From: VAZQ01 sp963785745
Lineage (GTDB): Bacteria > Pseudomonadota > Alphaproteobacteria > Rhizobiales > Xanthobacteraceae
NCBI GenBank assembly: GCA_963785745.1
Contig: CAWAWR010000016.1
Location: 496,001-560,000, forward strand
Reading direction: 5' to 3'
DNA length: 64,000 nt
The notes beneath the pieces are model-generated. The model saw only the letters and a program-made list of their open reading frames with translations. It was not told the origin of the DNA and searched no databases. Positions 8,316 to 16,702 of this stretch are shown piece after piece. Both the position numbers and the translations under genes were made by a program. Position 1 is the stretch's first letter. The number at the start of each line of letters is the position of its first letter.

Positions 8316-8698
8316 TGTCGATGGACTGAAGCCTCGCCCCGCCACGCCTAATTTCGGGTTACGGACCGTCGCCACGGCGTCGCAATGTTAATGATGGGTA
8401 ACGGCCAACACAGAACGAGGTGGATGGGCGGAACCGCAGGCGGGGAGGCGTGCCGGACGCCGGCGGCGCGCACGCAAAATCTGTGCATTGCGGCCGCGGA
8501 CCCAAGGCCGCTTTTGAATCCCAAGGCCATAATAACAGCGGAAAAACGGGATCATCTCATTGCGGCGCGTCGCCGGTCTTCGGTAGTTCTACGGTGCCGA
8601 AGGCTTGACCGGGGGCGGTCCGGCCGTCACATAACGTCCCCGTAAAGCCTTGGCGGCGATTCCGCCGCCACGGTCCGCCGGGCTTGAGCGGCAGGCGA
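8316..8698. other. Intergenic region upstream of guaA
   Basis: About 383 bp between the divergent Aat-like gene and guaA. No frame here looks coding. It should contain both promoters. I see no recognisable riboswitch or strong hairpin. Confidence 0.4.
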
Positions 8699-10258
8699 AT
8701 GTCCGAGACGTCCCACGACAAGATTCTCATCGTCGATTTCGGTTCCCAGGTGACTCAGCTCATCGCGCGCCGTGTGCGCGAGGAGGGGGTCTATTCCGAG
8801 ATCGTGCCGTTCCAGAACGCAGCCGCCGCCTTCGCCGCGATGAAGCCCCGGGGCGTGATCCTGTCGGGCGGCCCGGCGTCGGTGCTGGACAAGGAAGCGC
8901 CGCTTGCCCCGAAGGAGATCTTCGAGGCCGGCGTCCCGGTGCTCGGCATCTGCTACGGCGAGCAGGCGATGGCGCAGCAGCTCGGCGGCAAGGTCGAGGG
9001 CGGCCATCACCGTGAGTTCGGCCGCGCCGAAGTCGAGGTCACCGAGGACTCGAAACTTTTCGACAGCGTCTGGAAGAAGGGCGAAAAGTATCCGGTCTGG
9101 ATGAGTCATGGCGACCGGGTGACCAGGCTGCCGCCGGGTTTCCGTGCCGTGGCGACGTCTGCGAACGCCCCGATTGCGGTCATCGCCGACGAGGCGCGCA
9201 ATTTCTACGCCGCGCAATTCCATCTCGAGGTCGTGCATACGCCGCACGGTGCGGCACTGCTGCGCAATTTCGTCCGCAAGATCGTCGGGTGCCGCGGCGA
9301 TTGGACCATGCGCGCTTTTCGCGACGAGTCGATCGAGAAGATCCGCAAGCAGGTCGGCAAGGGCAGGGTGATCTGCGGCCTGTCGGGCGGTGTCGACTCG
9401 GCGGTCGCGGCGGTGCTGATCCACGAGGCGATCGGCGAACAACTGACCTGCGTGTTCGTCGACCACGGCCTGCTGCGGCTCGGCGAGGCGGAAAAGGTCG
9501 TGACGCTGTTCCGCGACAGCTACAACATCCCGCTCGTGCATGTTGAGGCGGAAGAGCTGTTCCTCGGTGCGCTCACGGGCGTCACCGATCCGGAGCAGAA
9601 GCGCAAGACGATCGGCAAGCTCTTCATCGACGTGTTCGAGGCGGAAGCGAAGAAGGTCGGCGGCGCAGAATTTCTTGCGCAGGGCACGCTCTACCCGGAC
9701 GTGATCGAAAGCGTGTCGTTCACCGGCGGGCCGTCGGTGACCATCAAGTCGCACCACAATGTCGGCGGGCTGCCCGAGCGCATGAATATGAAGCTGGTCG
9801 AGCCCTTGCGCGAGCTGTTCAAGGACGAGGTGCGCGCGCTCGGCCGCGAGCTTGGCTTGCCCGAGGCGTTCGTCGGGCGTCATCCGTTCCCCGGGCCGGG
9901 TCTCGCGATCCGCTGCCCGGGCGAGATCACGCGCGAGAAGCTCGACATCCTCCGGCTTGCCGACGACATCTACATCGAGGAGATCCGCCGCGCCGGACTC
10001 TACGACGACATCTGGCAGGCGTTCGCGGTGCTGCTGCCGGTGCGCACGGTCGGCGTGATGGGCGATTTCCGCACCTACGACTTTGTGCTGGGGCTGCGTG
10101 CGGTGACTTCGACCGACGGCATGACCGCCGACTTCTATCCCTTCGACATGGCCTTCATCGGCCACGTCGCGACCCGCATCGTCAACGAAGTGAAAGGCGT
10201 GAACCGCGTGGTGTACGACGTGACCAGCAAGCCGCCGGGCACCATCGAATGGGAATGA
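8699..10258 (+). CDS. guaA: GMP synthase (glutamine-hydrolysing)
   Basis: This enzyme converts XMP to GMP using glutamine and ATP, the last step of guanine nucleotide synthesis. The 519-residue protein has an N-terminal class I glutamine amidotransferase domain with nucleophile Cys in GICYGEQAM (near residue 84) and the His/Glu pair in FHLEVVHTPHG (near residue 174). A PP-loop ATP pyrophosphatase domain with SGGVDSAVAAVL (near residue 230) and the C-terminal dimerisation domain ending GTIEWE follow. The amidotransferase His-x-Glu motif has Leu where Pro is usual. ATG 8699 (MSETSHDKILIVDFGSQ) fits the family start better than TTG 8684. Confidence 0.97.
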   Translation: MSETSHDKILIVDFGSQVTQLIARRVREEGVYSEIVPFQNAAAAFAAMKPRGVILSGGPASVLDKEAPLAPKEIFEAGVPVLGICYGEQAMAQQLGGKVEGGHHREFGRAEVEVTEDSKLFDSVWKKGEKYPVWMSHGDRVTRLPPGFRAVATSANAPIAVIADEARNFYAAQFHLEVVHTPHGAALLRNFVRKIVGCRGDWTMRAFRDESIEKIRKQVGKGRVICGLSGGVDSAVAAVLIHEAIGEQLTCVFVDHGLLRLGEAEKVVTLFRDSYNIPLVHVEAEELFLGALTGVTDPEQKRKTIGKLFIDVFEAEAKKVGGAEFLAQGTLYPDVIESVSFTGGPSVTIKSHHNVGGLPERMNMKLVEPLRELFKDEVRALGRELGLPEAFVGRHPFPGPGLAIRCPGEITREKLDILRLADDIYIEEIRRAGLYDDIWQAFAVLLPVRTVGVMGDFRTYDFVLGLRAVTSTDGMTADFYPFDMAFIGHVATRIVNEVKGVNRVVYDVTSKPPGTIEWE

Positions 10259-10291
10259 GGCGCCGGGCAGCGCCGAATTGACGAGATACCA

Positions 10292-11488
10292 ATGAATATC
10301 GACGCCTTCACCATTATGCTTTTTGGTCTCTTCATCAAGGCAATGCTCGGCGTCTTGTTTTTCATCTTCTGGCTCAACGACAGACGAGGCGCCGTCTGGT
10401 TTGCATGGTGGAGCGCGACGTTCCTGTTGGGCAGCCTGGCCGCAGGGCTTTTTCTGTTGCGCGGCTTCGGCGGCGATTTTTTCGCCGTCGGTGTGGGCGT
10501 TGCGGTCCTGATTGCGGCGTTCGGCTGCTGCTGGCAGGGCGCGCGCGCCTTCGACAAGCGCCCGCCGCTCTGGCTGCCGCTGCTGCTGGCGCCGGGCATC
10601 TGGCTGGCGGCCTGTCTTGTGCCGGGTTTCGTCGGCAATGACGCCTATCGCGTCGTGTTGTCGTCGCTCTTGCTCGCGCCGCTGATGGCGATGAGCGCGG
10701 TCGAGTTCTGGCGCGGGCGGTATGAGCCGTTGCAGTCGCGCTGGCCGGTGATCGTCCTGTTCTCGACCCTGGCGCTGTTCTTCGCCAGCCGGGTCGCCCT
10801 GGTCAATCTACTGCCGTTCCCGTTTGGTGCGTTGCCGCTCGAGCCGGGGTGGATGGTGGCGTTCAACCTGATCGTGTTCTTTCACGCGCTCATGCTGACC
10901 GTGCTGATCGTCGCGATGTCCAAGGAGCGTCTCGAGCTCGAACAGCGCCTGAAGGCGCAGACCGATCCGCTGACCGGCGCGCTCAACCGGCGTGCGTTCA
11001 TGGCGCGCGGCGGCCGGTTGGCGCAGCGCCATCAACACGAGGGCGCGCCGCTCTGCCTCCTGTTTCTCGACCTCGACCATTTCAAATCGCTCAACGATCG
11101 GTTCGGGCATTCCGGCGGCGACGACGTGCTGATGACGTTCGTTACGGTCGTGCACGCCAATATCCGCCCGACGGACTTCTTGTTCCGCATCGGCGGTGAG
11201 GAGTTCTGCTGCCTGCTGCCGCATACGCGCACGGATCAGGCGCATATCGTGGCGGAACGCATCCGCCACCAGTTCGAGATGTGCACGGTCGATGTGGCCG
11301 GCACCCCGGTGAAGGCCACGGTAAGCCTTGGGATCGCATCGACGGAGGCGTTCGGCTACGACCTCGACACGCTCATGCGCAGGGCCGACATGGCGGTCTA
11401 TGCCGCCAAGCGCCAGGGGCGTAACCGGGTGGTGGTCGCGACGATCGATGACGCGCTCACGGGCGGCCGGATGGCGCCGGCGGCCTGA
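10292..11488 (+). CDS. Membrane-bound diguanylate cyclase (GGDEF)
   Basis: A 398-residue protein that should make the second messenger cyclic di-GMP from two GTP. The first ~210 residues contain about six to seven hydrophobic helices forming a membrane sensor module I cannot assign to a named family. A short linker (KERLELEQRLKAQ) leads into a complete GGDEF domain: DPLTGALNRRAF, the metal-binding LDLDHFKSLND, and the active-site GGEEF near residue 300. An RPTD inhibitory site sits five residues before GGEEF, so product inhibition is likely. It lies downstream of guaA in the same direction with a 33-bp gap, so GTP supply and use may be co-transcribed. Confidence 0.92.
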   Translation: MNIDAFTIMLFGLFIKAMLGVLFFIFWLNDRRGAVWFAWWSATFLLGSLAAGLFLLRGFGGDFFAVGVGVAVLIAAFGCCWQGARAFDKRPPLWLPLLLAPGIWLAACLVPGFVGNDAYRVVLSSLLLAPLMAMSAVEFWRGRYEPLQSRWPVIVLFSTLALFFASRVALVNLLPFPFGALPLEPGWMVAFNLIVFFHALMLTVLIVAMSKERLELEQRLKAQTDPLTGALNRRAFMARGGRLAQRHQHEGAPLCLLFLDLDHFKSLNDRFGHSGGDDVLMTFVTVVHANIRPTDFLFRIGGEEFCCLLPHTRTDQAHIVAERIRHQFEMCTVDVAGTPVKATVSLGIASTEAFGYDLDTLMRRADMAVYAAKRQGRNRVVVATIDDALTGGRMAPAA

Positions 11489-11520
11489 GACTGCGTGCGG
11501 AAAACCTCCGAGGACATGAC

Positions 11521-11874
11521 ATGCCCATCACCATCTACGGTATCAAGAACTGCGACACCATGAAGAAGGCGCGCGCCTGGCTCGACAAGCAGGGCGTGGC
11601 GTACGACTTCCACGACTACAAGACCGCCGGCATCGAGCGCGAGCGGCTGGAGCGTTGGGAGAAGAAGGTCGGCTGGGAGGTCCTGCTCAATCGCGCCGGG
11701 ACGACGTTCCGCAAGCTGCCCGACAAGGACAAGCAGGTGAACGACGCCAAGAAAGCGGTCGCGCTGATGCTCGCGCAGCCATCGATGATCAAGCGGCCGG
11801 TGCTCGATCTTGGTCGCGACCGGCTCGTGGTCGGGTTCAAACCGGAGCTCTATAAGGACGCCGTTCGTGCTTAG
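11521..11874 (+). CDS. ArsC/Spx-family thioredoxin-fold protein (YffB-like)
   Basis: A 117-residue cytoplasmic protein with a thioredoxin-like fold. The N-terminus ITIYGIKNCDTMKKARAWL carries the single N-terminal cysteine of the YffB branch of the ArsC family. LNRAGTTFRKLP and IKRPVLDL further on are the other family markers; the RP pair follows the cis-proline region. YffB-type proteins are thought to be glutathione-dependent thiol reductases rather than true arsenate reductases, and no ars genes are nearby. GAGG about 8 bases upstream supports the start. It is 32 bp downstream of the diguanylate cyclase gene. Confidence 0.88.
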   Translation: MPITIYGIKNCDTMKKARAWLDKQGVAYDFHDYKTAGIERERLERWEKKVGWEVLLNRAGTTFRKLPDKDKQVNDAKKAVALMLAQPSMIKRPVLDLGRDRLVVGFKPELYKDAVRA

Positions 11875-11894
11875 TGATGGTGGCCGGTGCGACG

Positions 11895-12452
11895 TCACAG
11901 GCGGCGTTTGAGCAGCTCGTATTCGACCGGGTTGTCCGGGCACGCACCAAACCCGCACTCGATAAGCGTCGACATGACATTCGCTGCGGTCAGGGCGATC
12001 ACCAGCCAAATTGCTGCTTGCGCAAACGCGCCGGCTTTCGGCGGCCGTGTCCTGTCGTCACGCTTGAACTGGCTGTCGAACAGGAGCACTGCCGCGATGA
12101 GGACGATCGCGACGCAAAAGCCGATCAGGGCCCACGTATAGTAATGAAAGCCCAACAGCGCCGAGCCGTAACCGGGATCGCCAGGCATGATATGCAGCAG
12201 GACTTGGCGCGTCGCAAAAGCCGCTCCGGCGATCGCTGCGAACAGCGACACTGCATAGTGGCTCGGCCGCGGTCCGTGGCGGATGTTGAGAACAGGACCG
12301 ATCGCCAGCATCGCAAACTGGATGCGCTGAAGCAGGCACAGCGGGCAGGGGAGCTCATGCAACATAAGCTGCGCGACGAAGGCGGCCGCGAGCACCGCCG
12401 CAATGGCGTAGAGCCCGAGCGCGTTAAGCGCGATTGCGAACGACCGCGTCAT
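11895..12452 (-). CDS. dsbB: Disulfide bond formation protein B (DsbB)
   Basis: An inner-membrane quinone reductase that reoxidises DsbA. The 185-residue protein has four transmembrane helices. The first periplasmic cysteine pair is in LPCPLCLLQRIQF (about residue 35), and the second pair lies near the C-terminus in IECGFGACPDN. In E. coli DsbB the second pair sits in the loop between helices 3 and 4; here it lies after the last predicted helix, so topology may differ. ATG ending at 12452 has GAGG upstream. The gene follows the small DUF5993-like gene by 7 bp, clearly as one operon. No dsbA is in the window. Confidence 0.85.
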   Translation of the reverse strand: MTRSFAIALNALGLYAIAAVLAAAFVAQLMLHELPCPLCLLQRIQFAMLAIGPVLNIRHGPRPSHYAVSLFAAIAGAAFATRQVLLHIMPGDPGYGSALLGFHYYTWALIGFCVAIVLIAAVLLFDSQFKRDDRTRPPKAGAFAQAAIWLVIALTAANVMSTLIECGFGACPDNPVEYELLKRRL

Positions 12453-12459
12453 GCATGCC

Positions 12460-12618
12460 TCAGAAGGAGAGCTTGAGCACGTCGGTGGCGTGATGCAGAT
12501 AGGTCGCGACGCAGGCGATGAACGTTGCTCCGAACAGCACGAGCGCCAGCGTTCGTGTCCCGAGCCAGGCGGCCAGCAGCACGATCGTTGCGGCCAGGAA
12601 CAGTGCGGCAAATTCCAT
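12460..12618 (-). CDS. DUF5993-like small membrane protein
   Basis: A 52-residue protein with two hydrophobic stretches (FAALFLAATIVLLAAWLG and LALVLFGATFIACVATYL) and the C-terminus HHATDVLKLSF. The HHATD...L.LSF ending and the size match my memory of the DUF5993 family, which tends to sit next to dsbB-like genes. Its stop codon is 7 bp before the dsbB start, so the two are very probably co-transcribed and translationally coupled. A role as accessory subunit of the DsbB-like protein is inference only. A longer in-frame start at 12687 exists but lacks support. Confidence 0.65.
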   Translation of the reverse strand: MEFAALFLAATIVLLAAWLGTRTLALVLFGATFIACVATYLHHATDVLKLSF

Positions 12619-12723
12619 CGGCGCCCCCCGTGGCGAGGATTCGGAGGCATAGTAGTGTAGATTGACGCCCCGATCATCAGGCGGCATGGCTATCGCTCAC
12701 AGAAACTCCCAAGGATGACATCA

Positions 12724-13500
12724 ATGGACATTTCCCTTTCCGGCCGTGCCGCCATCGTTACGGGGGGCAGCAAGGGCCTCGGCTACGCCATCGCGATGCG
12801 GTTTGCGCAATCCGGCGCCGACGTCGCTATCGCGGCGCGCGGGCGCGAGGCGCTCGACAAGGCGGTGAAGGATGTGCAGGCGGTCGCGAAGGGCAAGGTC
12901 ATCGGCGTCACCGGCGACGTCGCCGTGCCCGCGGACATCAAGCGGATCTACGACGAGGCCACGCAAGCGTTCGGCAAGGTCGACATCGTTGTCAACAATG
13001 CCGGCACCTCGCGCAACGCCAAGTTCGAGGACATCACCGATGAGGTCTGGCGCGAGGACCTGGATCAGAAAGTGTTCGCCGCCATCCGGCTGACGCGGAT
13101 TGCGTGGCCCGGCATGAAGCAACGCAAATGGGGCCGCGTCATCAACGTGCTCAATATCGGTTCAAAGGCGCCGCGGGCGGGCTCGGCGCCCACCACGATC
13201 TCGCGCGCGGCCGGCGCCGCGCTGACCAAGGTGCTCTCGCACGAAGGCGCGCCGCACGGCATCCTGGTGAACGCGATGCTGGTCGGCTTCATCGAATCCG
13301 ACCAGCACGTCCAGCGCGCGGCCAAAGAGGGGGTCGCGCTGCAGGACTATGTGGACCGGCGCACCAAGGACATCCCGCTGCGCCGTATCGGCAAGGCCGA
13401 GGAGTTCGCAAATCTCGCCTGCTTCCTGGCCTCCGATGCCGCGTCCTACATCACCGGCACCGCCATCAATGTCGACGGTGGTCATTCGCCGGTGATGTAG
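12724..13500 (+). CDS. SDR-family protein with substituted catalytic Tyr/Lys
   Basis: A 258-residue Rossmann-fold protein of the short-chain dehydrogenase/reductase family. The cofactor motif TGGSKGLGYA (about residues 12-21) and the VVNNAGTS motif (near residue 90) are intact, and ISRAAGAALTK aligns with the usual active-site helix. The YxxxK catalytic pair is replaced: the Tyr position is Thr and the Lys position is Arg (TTISR). It may be a non-catalytic or altered-mechanism relative. The C-terminal ITGTAINVDGGHSPVM is family-typical. AAGGA upstream favours ATG 12724 over 12715. Monocistronic context gives no substrate clue. Confidence 0.85.
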   Translation: MDISLSGRAAIVTGGSKGLGYAIAMRFAQSGADVAIAARGREALDKAVKDVQAVAKGKVIGVTGDVAVPADIKRIYDEATQAFGKVDIVVNNAGTSRNAKFEDITDEVWREDLDQKVFAAIRLTRIAWPGMKQRKWGRVINVLNIGSKAPRAGSAPTTISRAAGAALTKVLSHEGAPHGILVNAMLVGFIESDQHVQRAAKEGVALQDYVDRRTKDIPLRRIGKAEEFANLACFLASDAASYITGTAINVDGGHSPVM

Positions 13501-13531
13501 ATCTACGGCGGCGTTTGCACAGGATAAGGTT

Positions 13532-13560
13532 TGTCACAAACCATTCTTATCCCTGTCACA
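13532..13560 (+). promoter_or_regulatory. Possible Pho-box-like site
   Basis: Two TGTCACA words start exactly 22 bp apart (13532 and 13554), two 11-bp units as in PhoB boxes, about 210 bp upstream of the Na/Pi symporter gene. The middle unit (13543) does not match the consensus. Phosphate-related targets downstream make it plausible, but it is a short, degenerate match. Confidence 0.3.
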
Positions 13561-13619
13561 TAGGCCGGATTAGATCGCCAAGCACTACGGGGTTCTTCAA
13601 ACCGACAGGTCGTTGCGTG

Positions 13620-13671
13620 GCCTGGACGTTTCTCCGGCATCGCTTGGAGCGACGCCGGCACGGGTCCAGGC
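13620..13671. repeat. Palindromic intergenic element
   Basis: GCCTGGAC at 13620-13627 pairs with GTCCAGGC at 13664-13671. Inside it, CCGGC and GCCGG arms around TCGCTTGGAGCGA form a second stem. The layout resembles a REP-like element and may also end transcription after the SDR gene. Confidence 0.5.
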
Positions 13672-13769
13672 ATGACAGCACGGTGACGAGTGTCGCCGGC
13701 GGCATTGCCGCGTGTCCGCATCCGTGCGGATGAGACTGCCTTCCGCATCGACCCAAACAGGGGCTGGCG

Positions 13770-15479
13770 ATGCAGGCAGATTTATTCAAAGACGTTCTCG
13801 TGCCGGTGATTGGAGGCTTGGGCATCTTCATGCTCGGCCTCGAATTCATGTCAAACGGCATCCAAGCGCTTGCCGTCAACAAGATGCGTTCATTCCTGGC
13901 AAAGGTAGCCGGAACGCCGATCACGGGCCTGTTCGCCGGCACCTTCATCACCGGCATTATTCAATCCAGCACGGCCATGACGGTCATGGTGGTCGGCCTG
14001 GTCAACGCCGGCGTGATGGGATTGCGTCCCGCGATCAGCGTCATCATGGGTGCCAATATCGGCACGACGCTCGGCAACGGACTGATCGCCCTGCCGCTTG
14101 GACCGTTGGGGCTGATCCTCGCCGGCGTGTTCGCGCTGGTTTATGTGTTTGCCAAGGACAACAAGGTCCGGAATATCGCGCTGGCCTGCATGGGCTTTTC
14201 GCTGATTTTCTACGGCCTCAATCTCATGACCGGTGGCCTGCGCCCGCTGCGCAACATGCCTGAGGTCATGTCGGTCATTTCTACGCTCAAGGCCGACAAC
14301 TACATCAATCTTATCTACTGCGTCCTGATCGCGGCCGGGATCACCGCGATGATCCATTCATCGTCGGCAACGATCGGAATCGTGATGGGGCTCGGTGCCG
14401 CCGGCGTCCTGGATTGGCAGACGGCGGTCGCGTTCTCGCTCGGCGCGGATCTCGGCACGACCATCACGTCGTGGATGGCGTCACTGAACCTGTCGAAGAA
14501 TGCCAAGCGCGCCGCCTACGCGCACATCACGTTCAACATCATCGGCGTTGGCGTGATGCTGCCATTCTTCTTCCTGTCGATGCAGGTATTGACCTGGGCC
14601 ATGGGCTGGTTCGGCGGCGATCCTGGCGTGGCGGTGGTCGTCGACGGGAAGGAAACATTCCCGCTCGTGCCGGTCGCGGTGGGCCTCTATTCGACCTTCT
14701 TCAACATCTTCAACACTGCGCTGATGTTTCCGTTCATCGGCGTGTTCGATCGGGTGCTGTCACGCATCGGCGCAAACGCGACCGACGATGTCGAGGACTA
14801 TTCGCAGCCGCGCTACCTCGACGTCCGGAAGAGGGGCGAAATGGCGACCGGTGTCCCGCTGGTTCAGCGCGAGACGGATCGCTACCTCGAAGGCGCCGGC
14901 AAGATGCTGGCGATCGCGCGGGGCGTGGAAGATGCGCCCGACGATTCGGTGGAGCACTATGCCGCCCTTGACGTGCTAAGCCGGGAGATCCGCGGCTACA
15001 CCGCGGGCATGTTCAAGGCAGACATGCCTCACGCACAGGCAGATTTGCTGGCAAGCATGATCGAAGAGGAGGATTGGACTGCGAGCCTCGGTGAAACGCT
15101 CTACCAGATCGCACGCCGCGTTGAGCGCCAGCCTTTCTCCGAGGTCGCGAAGCCGCTGGTCAATGAAACCGTCGATCTGGCCGCCCAGGCCATGCGCGCC
15201 ATCGTGCCGGATGAGCACGGCAAGTTCGGGCCTGCGCCGGATATCGAAAAGCTCGATGGTACGATCCACGGCCTGCGTGAACGATGCCTGCGGCTCGGTG
15301 CGGAGCTCCCATGGGCGGAACGCGGAGCGATCCTTACGTTGCTGGGGAGCGCGGAACGGTCGTTCTATTTGGTGCATCGGATCCTTGATGAGCGGAACTC
15401 GGTGCCGCGTGAGATCGCGCAGCGCGTAGAGCAGACGAAAGATCGTCCGCTCGGTGGCGTACAACCGGTGCCGGCGTGA
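13770..15479 (+). CDS. Na/Pi cotransporter (NptA/YjbB type) with PhoU-like tail
   Basis: A 569-residue inner-membrane protein predicted to move phosphate with sodium. It has two Na/Pi-cotransporter repeats. The first contains GIIQSSTAMTVMVV (near residue 60) and the second MIHSSSATIGIVMG (near residue 195), the paired QSS/HSS signatures of the family. About nine helices fill the first 330 residues. The remaining ~230 residues form a cytoplasmic helical region resembling PhoU, usual in bacterial members. Next to a PstS-like gene it forms a phosphate-handling pair. In bacteria such proteins can act as Pi exporters, so the direction of transport is not settled by sequence. Confidence 0.9.
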   Translation: MQADLFKDVLVPVIGGLGIFMLGLEFMSNGIQALAVNKMRSFLAKVAGTPITGLFAGTFITGIIQSSTAMTVMVVGLVNAGVMGLRPAISVIMGANIGTTLGNGLIALPLGPLGLILAGVFALVYVFAKDNKVRNIALACMGFSLIFYGLNLMTGGLRPLRNMPEVMSVISTLKADNYINLIYCVLIAAGITAMIHSSSATIGIVMGLGAAGVLDWQTAVAFSLGADLGTTITSWMASLNLSKNAKRAAYAHITFNIIGVGVMLPFFFLSMQVLTWAMGWFGGDPGVAVVVDGKETFPLVPVAVGLYSTFFNIFNTALMFPFIGVFDRVLSRIGANATDDVEDYSQPRYLDVRKRGEMATGVPLVQRETDRYLEGAGKMLAIARGVEDAPDDSVEHYAALDVLSREIRGYTAGMFKADMPHAQADLLASMIEEEDWTASLGETLYQIARRVERQPFSEVAKPLVNETVDLAAQAMRAIVPDEHGKFGPAPDIEKLDGTIHGLRERCLRLGAELPWAERGAILTLLGSAERSFYLVHRILDERNSVPREIAQRVEQTKDRPLGGVQPVPA

Positions 15480-15485
15480 CCAACG

Positions 15486-15520
15486 GCAACGGCGGCGAGT
15501 CAACCCTTCGCCGCCGTTGC
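15486..15520 (+). terminator. Strong hairpin between the Na/Pi gene and the PstS-like gene
   Basis: A perfect 13-bp stem (GCAACGGCGGCGA / TCGCCGCCGTTGC) with a 9-nt loop starts 6 bases after the stop codon. There is no poly-T tract, so it could be a weak terminator, an attenuator or an mRNA-stabilising hairpin. Confidence 0.5.
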
Positions 15521-15562
15521 TCGCTGCCTGCCTTGGTTAGCGGACCGCATGGAGAGACAACC

Positions 15563-16660
15563 GTGAAACGTTTCGCCGCCTTCATCTTGACCGCCGTTCT
15601 CGCTGCTACTTCACTGGCACCGCTAAGAGCTCAGGAACTCCTTGGCGGTACTGACGCCGTGCGCGGGGCGGGCTCGACCTTTGCCTATCCTGTCATTTCG
15701 AGATGGGCGCACAGCTATCAGCGCTGGCTCGCCCTGGGCGGCGACTTCCCGTTCTTCAATTCCGGGCTCGACGATCCGCAGGTTGGCCCACCGCTCGACT
15801 ACGAACCGGTCGGCTCGCTTGCGGGCACGCTGCGAGTTCGCGATCGGGCGGTCGACTTCGGGGCGTCCGATGTGCCGTTGCCGTCTGACGAACTGACCAA
15901 GCTCGGGCTAGGGCAGTTTCCGGTTGTGATCGGCGGTGTGGTGGTGGTCATCAACGTCGATGGCGTCGGGTCGAACGAGATCAGGCTCACTGGCGAGGTT
16001 CTCGCCGAGATCTTTCTGGGAAAGATTTGCGAATGGTCGCATCCCACAATCAAGGCGATTAACCCGACTCTGAAGCTGCCGGACGCGCCGATCGCAATTG
16101 TCTATCGCTCCGACGGTTCCGGCACGACCTACAATCTCGCGCACTTCCTCGCCCAGACGAGCTCGGAATGGCAGAACGCCATGGGTGTAAAAACCTTGCT
16201 GCCGTGGCGATTGGGCACCGGCGCGAAGGGCAACGAAGGCGTCGCGAAGGCCGTGCGCGCCACCAAGAACTCGATCGGCTACGTCGAGTATGCGCAGGCG
16301 ACCCAGCTCAAGCTCAGCACCGCGCTGATCCGGAACCGGGCCGGGCAATTCGTGACGCCGGACGGCAAGACCTTCCAGGCGGCCGCCGCCAGCGCCGAGT
16401 GGAGCAAGACCAGCGACTTCAATCTTATGCTGACCAACGCGCCCGGCGACGAGGCGTACCCGATCACGGCGACGGTCTTCGTGCTGATGCACAAGCAGCC
16501 GAGCTCGCCGCGGCGCTCGCGTTCGGCGCTCACGTTCTTCCGGTGGGCGCTGGAGAAGGGAAGCCGCGATGCGGCAACGCTCGGCTATGTGCCGCTGCCG
16601 CCGGCGTTGGTCGGTCAGGTCGTCGATTATTGGTCGAAGTCGTTCCGGGCCGGTTCATAG
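15563..16660 (+). CDS. pstS: Periplasmic phosphate-binding protein (PstS-like)
   Basis: A 365-residue exported protein. GTG 15563 has GGAGAGA at the right distance, followed by a signal peptide (VKRFAAFILTAVLAATSLAP). The mature protein begins near RAQELLGGTD and shows GAGSTFAYPVISRW, the FGASDVPL segment and YRSDGSGTTYNL, the phosphate-contact loops of the PstS family. The second lobe includes IGYVEYAQA. No pstCAB genes follow; the next gene is on the other strand. It therefore either supplies a Pst transporter encoded elsewhere or works with the Na/Pi protein upstream. Phosphate control is likely but not shown. Confidence 0.87.
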   Translation: MKRFAAFILTAVLAATSLAPLRAQELLGGTDAVRGAGSTFAYPVISRWAHSYQRWLALGGDFPFFNSGLDDPQVGPPLDYEPVGSLAGTLRVRDRAVDFGASDVPLPSDELTKLGLGQFPVVIGGVVVVINVDGVGSNEIRLTGEVLAEIFLGKICEWSHPTIKAINPTLKLPDAPIAIVYRSDGSGTTYNLAHFLAQTSSEWQNAMGVKTLLPWRLGTGAKGNEGVAKAVRATKNSIGYVEYAQATQLKLSTALIRNRAGQFVTPDGKTFQAAAASAEWSKTSDFNLMLTNAPGDEAYPITATVFVLMHKQPSSPRRSRSALTFFRWALEKGSRDAATLGYVPLPPALVGQVVDYWSKSFRAGS

Positions 16661-16672
16661 CCCGCACAACGG

Positions 16673-16702
16673 CCGCCGCTGGTTTATCCGATCCAGCGGC
16701 GG
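16673..16702. terminator. Bidirectional terminator hairpin
   Basis: A 10-bp stem (CCGCCGCTGG / CCAGCGGCGG) with a 10-nt AT-rich loop sits between the convergent PstS-like and vWA genes. It overlaps the last codons of the vWA gene. The position is ideal for ending both transcripts. Confidence 0.6.

Noticed and set aside
8627..10165. A 512-codon open frame antisense to guaA
   Set aside because: It lies wholly opposite a well-supported enzyme, has no domain and shows the His/Arg/Asp-rich composition typical of antisense frames in GC-rich DNA.
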